A DNA stretch of 50,190 nucleotides from Acidimicrobiaceae bacterium (GCA_003151235.1 PLWZ01000009.1:1-50190), one strand, 5' to 3'; positions 24,792 through 34,338 are shown, counted from the first letter of the stretch. Program-made: numbers and translations. Notes: generated by a model from the sequence alone, not told the origin.

Positions 24792-26006
24792 GTGACGTCA
24801 GAAGCAAGCTCCACCTCGGATACTGATCCGACATCTGCGGGATCACAGAGCATCAAAGACACCGCTAAGTGGCTCATTGCTGCGCTTGGGGCGCTCGGGG
24901 GTGCGCTTGTAACGTCGCTCCAGCTCAAAGATCTTGGGTCGCTCACTGGAGGCGGTCGGACGCAGGCGCTGATCGGTTTCGGCATCGCCATCGCGGGTGT
25001 GCTGGCAGCACTTGTCATGACTGCCCTCGTGTTGTCGGCGAAAGTCGCGACCCTTCAAGAAATGGTCAAACCAAGGTCGTACCTAAATTCCTTCATCTCC
25101 GAGAATCCTGAGCTTTTGGCAGGATTCAAATCGATTGAAGAAATAAGCGACCTGTACACCTCGGCATCGAAGGATCGCGTTCGTGCATACCTCGAAATGG
25201 AGCAGCTCCTCCTCGAGGGAAAGTTTGGAAGCTCGGCGATGAGGCCAGCTGATACAACGCGCCCCAGCCTTCCTGCACTACCGCGTCAGTCTTGGCTTGT
25301 AATCCTCGGGCGCCGGCTAGAGCGGTATCGCACCAAACTCGTCGGTCGATCGAGTGATACCTCTGGATCTGATGACGAAGAGAATTCCGATGAGGTTCTC
25401 TCGATAGAAGTCGACCAATACGAGGCTATCTACAAAAGCGCCAACAATCGTCTTGACCTCGTTAATCCGGTGGTGACGACGCTGCTCAATGTCGGGCTCT
25501 TTGAGAAGACTCGCCGACAGTGGAAAATTGCATTGCCTGCGATTGTTCTCGGGATGATGGTTGCCGGAGTCGGAACCGGACTTTTCGCCACCGCAGATGT
25601 CTCGACGGCGGCAACGACGCCGCCCGCCCTAGAACAGATTCCGGAGCACGCTGTCATGGATCTGACGGCGAGTGGAAAGGAGCAGTTTGCGCCAGAGTTG
25701 GGAGCGAGCTGCCCACTATCTGCTCTCGGTGTGATCGTTCTCGACACTTCTGCCGTCGGGTGGGATTTGGTGACTGATGATCAGTCCTGCACCACCGTTC
25801 GTCTGATCGTCCCAATCAACGAGGCCGTGCTCGAATCTTGTACTTTGCCGAGTTTGAGTCCACCAGCCACAACACTCGGTCCAAGTGCCGACGACAATCA
25901 TCGAGCCGCGCTGGTCAACGTTGTATCGGCTAGGGCGCCTCCTACGGAACTTGCAGCTGGTGAACCCCCGACCGGCGGCCCCTGTCCCCCAATTAGATCT
26001 CGTTGA
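24792..26006 (+). CDS. membrane protein with long cytosolic loop and exported C-terminal domain
   Basis: A 404-residue protein with a GTG start, 2 bases after the preceding stop. Two N-terminal membrane helices (WLIAALGALGGALVTSLQL and ALIGFGIAIAGVLAALVMTA) are followed by a ~190-residue charged, helical loop. A third helix (IALPAIVLGMMVAGVGTGLF) leads into a Thr/Pro-rich C-terminal domain with a few cysteines, probably outside the cell. No enzymatic motif. Family not recognised. The loop includes an acidic Ser/Asp run (SDTSGSDDEENSDE). Confidence 0.65.
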   Translation: MTSEASSTSDTDPTSAGSQSIKDTAKWLIAALGALGGALVTSLQLKDLGSLTGGGRTQALIGFGIAIAGVLAALVMTALVLSAKVATLQEMVKPRSYLNSFISENPELLAGFKSIEEISDLYTSASKDRVRAYLEMEQLLLEGKFGSSAMRPADTTRPSLPALPRQSWLVILGRRLERYRTKLVGRSSDTSGSDDEENSDEVLSIEVDQYEAIYKSANNRLDLVNPVVTTLLNVGLFEKTRRQWKIALPAIVLGMMVAGVGTGLFATADVSTAATTPPALEQIPEHAVMDLTASGKEQFAPELGASCPLSALGVIVLDTSAVGWDLVTDDQSCTTVRLIVPINEAVLESCTLPSLSPPATTLGPSADDNHRAALVNVVSARAPPTELAAGEPPTGGPCPPIRSR

Positions 26007-26491
26007 CCGTCCTTCTCGAACAGATGTTGATGGTTGACGTCAGCCGGTTCTCGATCATGCTCTTAGCGGTACTTGGACGCAGAGAGTGAACCATGGGGCG
26101 TTGCAGTCAGCGCGAATGCGGCGCATAGTTCGCAGATTCTGGGACGCCTGGTTATGCCACTTTCGTGTGTGATGTGTAAGCGGTTCGAGTAGGGGCGTCA
26201 GAGAACAAGTTGGCGGTAAAAGCTGTAGTGAACAACAGACAATAACGAATCAGTGCGCTCTCTTCCCAAACGAGCGCTTACCGAATCTCATAGCTATGTC
26301 ACTGAAACCGACCCCTCGTCTGACTGTCTGCACGATTTTCGGGAAATTCAGACCTAGAGCCCGTCACTGACAGCTGCGACAATTCGTTTCACCTCATCGG
26401 TGAAATTGCGGTGCTCTTCGACGAGTGTCCGGTAGCCGAGCCCAAGATCATCCGCCTGCAACAACGGACGAGGCTCAGCTAAGTGCAGGCA
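26007..26491. other. intergenic, about 485 bp
   Basis: No supported gene. Composition is lower in G+C than the surroundings by eye, and a promoter for the metallophosphoesterase is expected here. None stood out. Confidence 0.4.
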
Positions 26492-26512
26492 TGCACCCCC
26501 CGGGAGGGTGCA
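26492..26512. promoter_or_regulatory. perfect hairpin over the metallophosphoesterase start region
   Basis: TGCACCC-CCCGGGA-GGGTGCA forms a 7-bp perfect stem whose 3' arm contains the GTG at 26508. It may hide that start or act as a leader structure controlling translation. Confidence 0.45.
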
Positions 26513-27983
26513 CAAGGCATTGCATTCGCCTGCACCGTATGATTCGGGAATCAGCGCGCTCAGTTGGATATGTCTGTCAGATACTCATTTCGGGGCGGAG
26601 AACAGTCTCCTGAGCCTCGTTAAGAGAGATGACGCGTCGATAGATCCAGACAATCCAAGTCCCGTGCTGTCGGCACTCATCGCGTGTCTCCGGGACCTAG
26701 TCGATCTTGACCCGAATGCCCCACGGCCGACACTCATTCTCAACGGGGACATCTTGGAGCTTGCTCTCGCCGAGGACAACGTCGCAGCGATGGTCTTCGA
26801 CCGCTTTGTCGACCTGGCCTTCGACCCGAATTATCCACTGTTTAATCCGACCATCCTTTACCTCCCGGGAAACCATGATCACCACCTCTGGGAAACAGCC
26901 CGCGAGCGTATGTACGCGGACTACGTCGCAACTACCCCAGTCGGTGACGAACTTGTGGCGCCCTACCACGCGACTCGTCTCTTCGTGAACCGCGGCGGCC
27001 ACGATCTCGAAGCTGAGCTCGTGAACGCCCTCGTCCGGCGGCGTTGGCCGAGAGAGCATTTGCACGTCAAGGTTGTCTACCCGAACCTCGGGTTGGAGAG
27101 CACGTATTCAGGCCGTCAAGTGCTCATCCACCACGGGCACTTCACCGAATCGATATACCGCCTCATGTCCTTCGCCAAGGCCACCCTTTTCCCCAAGCAG
27201 CCGCTCGGCGACGAGGTCTGGGACTGGGAAGCCGACAACTTCGCGTGGATTGACTTCTTCTGGTCGACTCTCGGACGGTCTGGCAGTGCCGGGCAGGACG
27301 TGGGGCTGATCTACGACATGCTCCAAAACAAGGGGGCCATGCGCCGCCTGGCCGGCGAGCTCGGCGAGTTTGCCGGCGATCGCGGCCCTCGTCCTACTCG
27401 CGTTATCACCAAGTGGCTCGGTCGGGAGGCTGCAGGCGATTTAGTCGATGTCGTGAGCGGGAGGGAGCGACAGCACCCCGAAGTGGTACTCACGGCGGCG
27501 GGTAGGCAGGGGTTAATGGAATACCTTGGCGGCCCATTAGCCAGGCAGTACATCCGCGAAGGCAACGGCCAGACTGGGGAGAAGGTGTCGTTCGTCTTCG
27601 GCCATACCCATAAGCCTTTCGAGTGCACGCTAGAAGTACCGGGGTTCTCCGGACCCCTTTCGATCTATAACAGCGGAGGGTGGGTCGTCGATACGCCCGA
27701 CACGCAGGCGAACCAGGGTGCTGCGGTACTCCTGATCGATGCCGACTGCAATGTAACTTCGCTTCGCATGTACAACCAGGCGTCCTCACCGGCTGGCTAC
27801 ATGGTCAGCCTTTCATCGGTTGCCGATACCACAACCAACGACCTCCGCGAGCGCCTGGCCGCGGGTCTTCAGTTCGACCAGTCACCGTGGAGGGACTTCT
27901 CTGAAACGGTTGCCGCCGAAGTGACCCTGCGACACGAGCTACTCCCCAAGATCATCCAACGCGGCCTCAAATATACGGACTGA
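26508..27983 (+). CDS. calcineurin-like metallophosphoesterase
   Basis: A 491-residue protein with all metal-binding motifs of the superfamily: SDTHFG (24-29), LNGDILE (78-84), GNHDHH (121-126), LIHHGH and, near the C-terminus, FGHTHKP. These coordinate a di-metal centre that hydrolyses phosphomonoesters or phosphodiesters. Insertions between the third and fourth motifs make it longer than most family members (250-350). Substrate unknown. The GTG at 26508 lies inside a hairpin; an in-frame TTG at 26520 (after CACAAGGCA) is an alternative start. The GMC oxidoreductase gene follows about 97 bases downstream. Confidence 0.9.
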   Translation: MHKALHSPAPYDSGISALSWICLSDTHFGAENSLLSLVKRDDASIDPDNPSPVLSALIACLRDLVDLDPNAPRPTLILNGDILELALAEDNVAAMVFDRFVDLAFDPNYPLFNPTILYLPGNHDHHLWETARERMYADYVATTPVGDELVAPYHATRLFVNRGGHDLEAELVNALVRRRWPREHLHVKVVYPNLGLESTYSGRQVLIHHGHFTESIYRLMSFAKATLFPKQPLGDEVWDWEADNFAWIDFFWSTLGRSGSAGQDVGLIYDMLQNKGAMRRLAGELGEFAGDRGPRPTRVITKWLGREAAGDLVDVVSGRERQHPEVVLTAAGRQGLMEYLGGPLARQYIREGNGQTGEKVSFVFGHTHKPFECTLEVPGFSGPLSIYNSGGWVVDTPDTQANQGAAVLLIDADCNVTSLRMYNQASSPAGYMVSLSSVADTTTNDLRERLAAGLQFDQSPWRDFSETVAAEVTLRHELLPKIIQRGLKYTD

Positions 27984-28080
27984 ATCGCGACGACGACCCA
28001 CGACTGACTCTTGACAGGCTTGACCAAGAGTTCACGACTCCCAGTACTTGTCTCAACTCCACATGAAGGTAGAGCCAGCA

Positions 28081-29793
28081 ATGAGCACGCCAGAGCACTT
28101 TGACGCTGTCGTCGTCGGATCGGGATTCGGGGGATCGGTTATGACGTACCGGCTGGCCGAGGCCGGCCTGCGCGTTTGCCTGCTCGAGAGGGGGAAACGA
28201 TACCCACCGGGTTCGTTCGCACGGTCACCCCGGGAGATGAGAGACAACTTCTGGGATCCGAGCGAAGGGCACCACGGTCTATTCCAGATCTGGAAGTTCA
28301 GCGGGATCGACGGCATTGTCTCGGCTGGTCTTGGTGGCGGCTCGCTCATCTATGCCAACGTCTTCATCCGAAAAGACGAAAGGTGGTTCTACCGGCGAGG
28401 GCTTCATGGTGAACGCTATGACTGGCCGGTGACGCGAGCGGACCTTGATCCTCACTACGACAGGGTTCGAGACGTGATTAATCTCCAGCAGTTTCCCCTG
28501 GGCCGCGAGCCCTACGCCCAGACACCGAAGACCTTGGCGATGAGGGACGGTGCAGCGGCAGCGGGATTGGAGTGGTTCACTCCTGACCTCGCCGTCACCT
28601 TCGGTGATCCCGCCAATTCACCGATACCGGGCGAGCCGATACGAGACACCAATGGCGTGACGACCAACAACCTGCACAAGCGGACCCGATACACCTGCCG
28701 GCTTTGTGGCGAGTGCGACATTGGCTGCAATTACGGATCGAAGAACACGCTCGACTACAACTACTTAACCCTGGCGGATCGGCTGGGCGTCGAATTGCGC
28801 GACCACTGCGAGGTGCGGACGCTCGCACCGCTCGACGGCCATCGTTACAAAGTCAGCTACGTCTACCACGATCCGTTGACCGAAGGACATCGGACGGACA
28901 CTTCCAAGTTGCCACTCGTGGAGCTGACGACGGACCGTCTGGTGCTCTCCGCCGGAACGTTTGGCACAGCCTTCCTTATGTTGAAGAACCGGGCGAACTT
29001 TCCGGGGCTAAGCAACAAGCTGGGACAGTACTTCTCGGGCAACGGGGATTACCTCGGCCTACTTATCGACGCCAAGGAGGAGGTGGACGGGCATACGGTT
29101 CCCCGGGTCCTGGCCCCGAGCCATGGCAGCGTGATCACCTCGACAATTCGCGTCCCCGACGCGGCGGATGAGGGGGGCACAGGACCCGGCTATTACATTC
29201 AGGACGGCGGCTACCCCGGCTTCGTCGATTGGGTCCTCGAGGCATCGAACGTTGAGGGGTTGTTGCACCGGGCGCTTCGGTTCGTCGGTCACCAGGTGTT
29301 TGGCTGGCTCACTCACGACAAGCACACGGACATCGACCGTCAGATCGAGCGACTAATCGGCGACGCGCACACTTCCTCCACCCTTCTGCCGGTACTGGGC
29401 ATGGGCCTCGACACCCCGGGCGCTCAGTTCTCGCTGAGCAACAAGCAGTTCCTTGAACTGAACTGGAAGGCGAACGACTCATCTGAGTACTTCGACCGTG
29501 TGAAGGCGACGATGCACGATCTCGCCGATCGTCTCGGGGCCAGATTCCAGGAAGACCCCCTCGACTACCTCCACAAGAAAGTCACCGTTCACCCCGTCGG
29601 GGGGTGCTCAATGGGCAATACGGTCGAGGAGGGCGTGGTCAGTGTGAACGGTGAGGTGTTCGGCTACCCGCGATTTGTCATCGCGGATGGTTCTGTCATG
29701 CCTGGTCCAGTGGGGCCCAATCCATCGTTCACGATCGCGGCCCTCGCGGACCGGTTCGCCGACCGCCTGTTGGACCCAAGCCGAACTCCATGA
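28081..29793 (+). CDS. GMC-family FAD oxidoreductase (cholesterol-oxidase-like)
   Basis: A 570-residue flavoenzyme. The FAD-binding GSGFGG motif is at residues 13-18 (DAVVVGSGFGGSV), followed by AGLGGGSLIYANVF, the GMC signature region. A Cys-rich stretch YTCRLCGECDIGCNYGSKNT is typical of the cholesterol-oxidase-like branch. The C-terminus has HPVGGCSMG and GPVGPNPSFTIAALADR, the usual substrate/FAD end motif. It would oxidise an alcohol or sterol-like substrate using FAD. The ATG at 28081 (MSTPEHFD) is chosen over an in-frame start at 28048. The metallophosphoesterase lies upstream and a heme-binding-like gene downstream, a neighbourhood seen with other GMC enzymes. Confidence 0.9.
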   Translation: MSTPEHFDAVVVGSGFGGSVMTYRLAEAGLRVCLLERGKRYPPGSFARSPREMRDNFWDPSEGHHGLFQIWKFSGIDGIVSAGLGGGSLIYANVFIRKDERWFYRRGLHGERYDWPVTRADLDPHYDRVRDVINLQQFPLGREPYAQTPKTLAMRDGAAAAGLEWFTPDLAVTFGDPANSPIPGEPIRDTNGVTTNNLHKRTRYTCRLCGECDIGCNYGSKNTLDYNYLTLADRLGVELRDHCEVRTLAPLDGHRYKVSYVYHDPLTEGHRTDTSKLPLVELTTDRLVLSAGTFGTAFLMLKNRANFPGLSNKLGQYFSGNGDYLGLLIDAKEEVDGHTVPRVLAPSHGSVITSTIRVPDAADEGGTGPGYYIQDGGYPGFVDWVLEASNVEGLLHRALRFVGHQVFGWLTHDKHTDIDRQIERLIGDAHTSSTLLPVLGMGLDTPGAQFSLSNKQFLELNWKANDSSEYFDRVKATMHDLADRLGARFQEDPLDYLHKKVTVHPVGGCSMGNTVEEGVVSVNGEVFGYPRFVIADGSVMPGPVGPNPSFTIAALADRFADRLLDPSRTP

Positions 29794-29960
29794 TCAGTTT
29801 TTGGGTGAGCACGGGATGTGCTCGATGGGAGCAGCGGCTTTAGAGGCATTTCCAGCCGATTTGGTACGGTGCTGGACGCACTTAGCGATGTCGAAACCTT
29901 CCTCTTAGGAGGTTGCGAGGTTAAGCCGTCAAAATCTCGGCATTGCCGTAGAGTTTGGAC

Positions 29961-30920
29961 ATGGACCTAGCGCCGACCTTCGCGTTCAATCCAAATCCCT
30001 CGCCAGCGCCAGCGCCAGCGCCAGCGCCAGCGGGAGCCGTCCCTTCACCTGGGCCCGTTTCGCCTCCACCCACCGACCTCGGTCTGCTGGCCGGTCTACA
30101 AGGAAGGTGGGTCGGGACGGGCTTCAATACGATCTGGCGACCGAACGCTCTGGCAAGTGGTCAAGATCGCTTTCTGGAGCTCAACGTCACCACTGAGATC
30201 CTTGAGTTTGACCCGATTCCCGGCAGCATTCCGAACCGAGGTCTTCTTCAGACGGACATTCAAATGTTCGGGCTCAGGTACCTCCAGCAGATCTCAGATG
30301 CGAATATCCAGCCGCCAAACAATGGCTTGCATGTGGAACCGGGACTTTGGCTCAACGTGCCAGCCACGACGAATCCGATGGTCTCAGCCAGTATCGCTCG
30401 GCTCGCAACAATCCCTCATGGCACGACGGTCCTTGCGCAGGGAATTGCGAGCCAAGCGACCGGTGGGCCCTCGATCCCCGCGACCAACCTCAACCCGTTC
30501 AGCATCGGTAACCCGACTACGGCGTCGCCTTTTCCAGAACAGAACCTCGCGACCGAGACGGATTTCCGCACCAGCGGACCGGGGCTGACAGGCATCACGC
30601 AGTCGATGATTGACAACCCCAACAGCGCTCTCGAGCAAAAGCTCCAAGGCCAGACCGTCTTGTCGACCGTGACCTTGCAGGTGTCTAGCAGCGATCTGCC
30701 AGTTGAAGGGGGTGGCCTTGCCAATACGGCATTCCTTGCCGGTGGTGCTGCAGGTCCAAACGCCAACGCCGCTCTAGTTACCGCGACCTTTTGGCTTGAG
30801 ACAATTCAGGGGACACCAAACGTCTTTCAGCTTCAATACAGCCAGTCCGTCCTGCTCAACTTCAACGGGCTCAGCTGGCCGCACGTCAGCGTCGCGACAC
30901 TGCAGTTATCCCCCGGCTGA
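29961..30920 (+). CDS. heme-binding-like beta-barrel protein
   Basis: A 319-residue protein, with start ATG 29961 or an in-frame TTG at 29955. A Pro/Ala-repeat linker (PAPAPAPAPAGAVP) precedes LLAGLQGRWVGTGFNTIWRP. This is the characteristic start of a family annotated as heme-binding proteins that often accompanies GMC oxidoreductases and resembles lipocalin/nitrobindin-like barrels. The rest is strand-rich (TVTLQVSSSDLPVEGGG). Heme binding is known for some relatives only. The gene follows the GMC gene by about 170 bases in the same direction and may handle its redox partner or product. Confidence 0.7.
   Translation: MDLAPTFAFNPNPSPAPAPAPAPAGAVPSPGPVSPPPTDLGLLAGLQGRWVGTGFNTIWRPNALASGQDRFLELNVTTEILEFDPIPGSIPNRGLLQTDIQMFGLRYLQQISDANIQPPNNGLHVEPGLWLNVPATTNPMVSASIARLATIPHGTTVLAQGIASQATGGPSIPATNLNPFSIGNPTTASPFPEQNLATETDFRTSGPGLTGITQSMIDNPNSALEQKLQGQTVLSTVTLQVSSSDLPVEGGGLANTAFLAGGAAGPNANAALVTATFWLETIQGTPNVFQLQYSQSVLLNFNGLSWPHVSVATLQLSPG
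30002..30031. repeat. five tandem GCCAGC hexamers
   Basis: Five perfect copies of GCCAGC encode the Ala-Pro repeat in the heme-binding-like protein. Such in-frame hexamer tracts can vary in copy number. Confidence 0.85.
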
Positions 30921-31146
30921 CCGCCGCCGGGCTCGGCTAGGGAACCTGAGTCAGCGCTCAGCGCCGGTCGAATTGCCGTGCTTGATACCGGAATTCTGAA
31001 CTTCTCGCTTCGCTCCGGCAAGTGATGTGTCTCGGTAGAACCACGAACTGGTTTGACGTCCCGATCGTCTCGTACGTCACGGAACCGCAGAACGGCGTCA
31101 ACGCCATTAGCGCAGCGCTCAGTGCGGAGGAGTACATAGACCACTT

Positions 31147-31529
31147 TCAGCCTTCGCCTGAATTCACTTGTCGTGCAAGGAGGATTCGGGCGCTCTCGAT
31201 GTCGTCCAGCGAATCCTGAGGAGGCTGGACCTTTAGCAAATCTTCCTCTGTGGATTGCATCGGCACCAGAAACTTCACTAGTGGTAACAAGAACTTGGGT
31301 CTCTTGGTGGACCAAAGGAATTCGACAACCAAGGCAGATCCCACCACAACTAATCCAATAAAATGCCCCACGGCCACGAATGCCAATGATGGGGAACTAT
31401 GAGAAGGCCGAGCCCTGCGAGAAACGCCAGCATCCCGGCATTGTAAGAACGCCGTGCTCTCGTTTGGTATCGGTCACGTAATTCAGTTTCTTCCCACTGA
31501 CGGAGCCGAACGATCCGGAGAATCTCCGG
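31147..31529 (-). pseudogene. frameshifted small membrane protein gene
   Basis: On the minus strand, ELRDRYQTRARRSYNAGMLA continues to FLAGLGLLIVPHHWHSWPWG, then stops at 31350. An overlapping frame starting near 31386 supplies the second half (AFVAVGHFIGLVVVGSALVV, then EFLWSTKRPKF). Together they read as one two-helix membrane protein interrupted by a frameshift near 31380. Family not recognised. Confidence 0.4.
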
Positions 31530-31950
31530 GCTCGTTGTGGCTTCTGGGGTTGTAGTCGAGCCTCTCGTCCGGTGTGGCGTTGTATCCGAGTGCGGCGGCG
31601 GTGAACTGCAACGCGTAGATATACAGCCCAACTCTTGGTTGCCGACTCCCGGGTCATTCACTCTTACTCCGCCGGACAAGGGGTCAAACGGACGAGCGGG
31701 GCATCTAGGACCAGGCGTTTACGTCGTGCGCGCGGGATCGCATCGTTTGGCAGTTATTTCATCGCTCAGCCTTCGCCATGGGGAATTGTCCCTCGAGTGC
31801 TTGAAGGACTCGAGTAGCTCCTTGAGTACGGTCAGCTCGTGCGTTGGCAACACCAGCCCGGGGTGGGCGGTGGCTCGTGTGGCGAATCGACTCCCGTCAT
31901 ACTCATCAGTTCTCCCTTATGCGCACGCCGGTACAGGCCCTTTGGATCGC
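31530..31950. other. intergenic, about 420 bp
   Basis: No supported gene. An open plus-strand frame running from 31537 enters the decayed lsr2 copy, but its first part has no recognisable domain. Confidence 0.4.
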
Positions 31951-32229
31951 GCTGGTGGAGATGCGCACCACGCGGTCGTTTTCCCCCTCGATAGCAAGTC
32001 CTACGAGATCGATCTAAGCGAGTCGAACTTTGAGCGGTTTCGTTCGGCACTGAAACCCTACGCAGAAAAGGCTCGCACGGTCGGAAGGAGATCACCAGAT
32101 CTCCGGGGGAGCACCCTATTCTCCGGGCATCTCCGGATGAGAAATCTCGTTTCCGAGCATGGGGCCAAGCTGCCGGACACCCGATGAATTGCCGACACCC
32201 GGGTCCAGTCGCGGATCTACGCAGGTAAC
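31951..32229 (+). pseudogene. decayed lsr2 copy
   Basis: Over about 280 bases this matches the intact lsr2-like gene at 47491-47814 closely, including the stretch encoding DSKSYEIDLSESN and ALKPY-EKARTVG. The first ~17 codons are missing or unrecognisable, and indels break the frame after GSTLFS, so no functional product is expected. Lsr2 is the actinobacterial nucleoid-associated silencer of AT-rich foreign DNA. This copy and the intact one form direct repeats about 15.6 kb apart. Confidence 0.8.
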
Positions 32230-32329
32230 CCGCAACCTCAAAGGGTCGGTCCCAGGGTCTTGCCATGGGCACAATCGATCCAATTCGACTATAAGAGGTA
32301 ACATTGAATGCAGTGGAGACTCAGATCTA

Positions 32330-32410
32330 TCGCGAATCGCCGTAATTGGGGGCTGGCTTTGCCGGCCCTACGACTGCGGTGTGTTTAGCGTATCTACGGC
32401 ACGAGGTATG
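32330..32410 (+). pseudogene. remnant of UDP-glucose/GDP-mannose dehydrogenase N-terminus
   Basis: The sequence encodes IAVIG and, after a one-base shift, GAGFAGPTTAVCLAYLRHEV. This is the Rossmann NAD-binding start typical of UDP-glucose 6-dehydrogenases (consensus IGxGYVGLxxAxxLAxxGHxV). It follows the decayed lsr2 and fades out before the glycosyltransferase start. A shorter remnant of the same gene follows the intact lsr2 at about 47.93 kb. Confidence 0.6.
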
Positions 32411-32543
32411 TTGTGGAGGCCAGTATCGGTTCAAGAACGAACATCTCCCCCAAAGCCAGTCGACAATCTTGGGAGCTGGCAGTCTGCGCTTTGTTGATCG
32501 ATGTCAGTCTCTAAGTCTCTATGCGGGTAAAAGAGAGAAGTCA

Positions 32544-33749
32544 GTGACTGGCGATTCTCTGCGGAATGAAGGCCTTGAGGTGCTTCTCGTTACGGGTGGG
32601 GTCGGTGGAGACGCGGTTCCATTCGCTGCGCTCCACGCTGAACTCATAGGGCGGGGACATCGACCAAGGTTGGCTTGTTCTCCACTTCTAGCGGTTGGAT
32701 TGCGCCAGCTCGGCATTCCGGCGATAGCGGTGGGGGCGGCTCAGGAACGAATTGCGCTCCGATGGAAACGAGCGCTCCTCTCTTCTACTTGCCGGGGTTG
32801 GCTCTCTTGGATGGTTGCAATCGACAAATTCTACGATCCGTGGTCGTTCAGCGCATTGCCCCAATTGGAGCGTTTAGTGTCGGCGTCAGACGTTGTGGTA
32901 ACTCATCCGCTGGCCGCTGGCGCATATGAAGCGTGCGACGCACGCAACACTCCGTGTATCACACTAGGTCTCTTTCCATGTCTCAGACCTGATCAGGTAG
33001 GGCGCGATCTGTCCATCGGCGGTGCCGACGAATACCACGACCGCGTTCGAATCCGTCTAGAGAAACCGTGGCAGCTGACTCCCGGGGCTGGTTTGTGGTC
33101 ACGTTGGGCTGCAACGCCAGAACTGGTCCTCCTCGAAGAAACAATCGCAGACGGAATGAAGGTCTCTGGGGAGACGGTGGGTTTTCCTCGTTGGCGGGTC
33201 GGGGAAGACAGCCTGCCAGTTGAGGTATTAGATGAACGCCAGAGCCCTACGTTAGTAATTTGTCAAGGAACTCTGTTGGGTCGTCAACGACCGTGGCTAA
33301 ACCAGGCGGCCGTGGCAGCAGGGCGTAGGCTGGGAATGGACATTGCTGTGCTCGGGACGGATCTGGAGAGACTCGATGTACAGCGAGGACCGGATTTGAA
33401 GGTCTACCCGTTCAAGCGTCTGGCGGAGTTGCTGCCCCGCGCCAATGTGCTCATTCATCATTTCGGCGCGGGGACGCTGAGGGAGGCGATAGTTGCAAAG
33501 ACTCCCGCAATCGGAATTCCTGGGCCATTTGATACTTTTTGGAATAGTGATGCCTTCTCCGGTCCCGGTTTAGTCAATGGAAAATCTATCCTGGCTTATC
33601 AGCGCGATTTCCGCCACACGGTAGATGAACTTGAACGCTTGATCTCTCTGGTCAACACCGCAAAGTGGGCGACGTCGATGAAGACCTTGGATCATGACCA
33701 ATCGTTGACGCGGATCGTCGATCGGATCGAGTCATTGGCAAACCGCTAA
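32544..33749 (+). CDS. GT1-like (GT-B fold) glycosyltransferase
   Basis: A 401-residue UDP-glycosyltransferase-like enzyme of the MGT/rhamnosyltransferase type. The N-terminal acceptor domain begins VLLVTGGVGGDAVPFAALHA, and the C-terminal donor-binding region has LPRANVLIHHFGAGTLREAI followed by KTPAIGIPG. This corresponds to the conserved HxGxGT donor motif with F replacing the first G. It would transfer a sugar from a nucleotide donor to a small-molecule or lipid acceptor. The frame is open back to 32346, but that part is dehydrogenase remnant. A GTG at 32544 behind AGAGAGAAG is the likelier start. First gene of the biosynthetic-looking cluster, and visibly more AT-rich than genes before 16 kb. 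Confidence 0.82.
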   Translation: MTGDSLRNEGLEVLLVTGGVGGDAVPFAALHAELIGRGHRPRLACSPLLAVGLRQLGIPAIAVGAAQERIALRWKRALLSSTCRGWLSWMVAIDKFYDPWSFSALPQLERLVSASDVVVTHPLAAGAYEACDARNTPCITLGLFPCLRPDQVGRDLSIGGADEYHDRVRIRLEKPWQLTPGAGLWSRWAATPELVLLEETIADGMKVSGETVGFPRWRVGEDSLPVEVLDERQSPTLVICQGTLLGRQRPWLNQAAVAAGRRLGMDIAVLGTDLERLDVQRGPDLKVYPFKRLAELLPRANVLIHHFGAGTLREAIVAKTPAIGIPGPFDTFWNSDAFSGPGLVNGKSILAYQRDFRHTVDELERLISLVNTAKWATSMKTLDHDQSLTRIVDRIESLANR

Positions 33750-33979
33750 CCAGTGCGTTCTCTCTATCGTTGGCTGAACAATCCTAGGGTTCACACAATT
33801 TAGAACACGATTTATTGTCAAGCGGTAATTCATACATTTGCGAGCGCCCAAGATTCGTTGATCGATATCATGAGGAGGAGAAGAGTGATTCCATTGGGAT
33901 CGCCTCGGGGATGGCGCTCAGCCAGCCGCCGCCGTCGTGCCAGTCTGGCCGGCGAGAAGATTTTCCGTTGACCCGCCTG

Positions 33980-34276
33980 ATGACTGAATCCCCGGAAAAT
34001 GGATGGGATCCCGAGCTAGTGCGCGAATGGGACTCCCGGACGCTCGATCTCGATGACTTCATTGCCTGGTTGGCTGAAGCGGCGGATCTCAAGAGTGTCC
34101 CTGATCCCGAAGCAAACCTGTGCGACGACTTAGGTATTGATGACTTTAGCTACGCTATTTGCATCGTTCCAAGCCTGGATGCCCTGGTACCAGGTTGGGC
34201 GCCGGTCGACAACCAGATCTTTCAGGGCATCCGAACTGTTCGGGATCTCTACTTATATTACCTGACCGTCTGTTAG
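33980..34276 (+). CDS. acyl-carrier-like protein lacking the phosphopantetheine serine
   Basis: A 98-residue acidic helical protein whose core (LCDDLGIDDFSYAICI) aligns with the ACP signature LxxDLGxDSLxxxxL. The carrier serine is replaced by aspartate (D-D-F in place of D-S-L); the S two positions later is not where the arm attaches. Later helices (IRTVRDLYLYYLTV) also match ACP helix IV. It could be a non-carrier structural partner, an ACP decoy, or a decayed gene. The frame is open to 33815, but the ATG at 33980 gives the normal ACP size. It sits between the glycosyltransferase and the secreted protein, about 4 kb from a canonical ACP. Confidence 0.6.
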   Translation: MTESPENGWDPELVREWDSRTLDLDDFIAWLAEAADLKSVPDPEANLCDDLGIDDFSYAICIVPSLDALVPGWAPVDNQIFQGIRTVRDLYLYYLTVC

Positions 34277-34294
34277 GAGAGCTGTTACGGCTAT

Positions 34295-34338
34295 AGCTGG
34301 GGAGGCCTGGAAATCGAGCTGGGGAGGCCTGGAAATCG
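34295..34338. repeat. 22-bp tandem duplication
   Basis: A 22-base unit starting AGCTGGGGAGGCCTGGAAAT occurs twice in perfect tandem just after the ACP-like gene. Possibly a recent slippage duplication. Confidence 0.85.

Noticed and set aside
30833-31315. 160-codon minus-strand frame after the heme-binding-like gene
   Set aside because: Overlaps the end of a real gene and has no domain or start signal.
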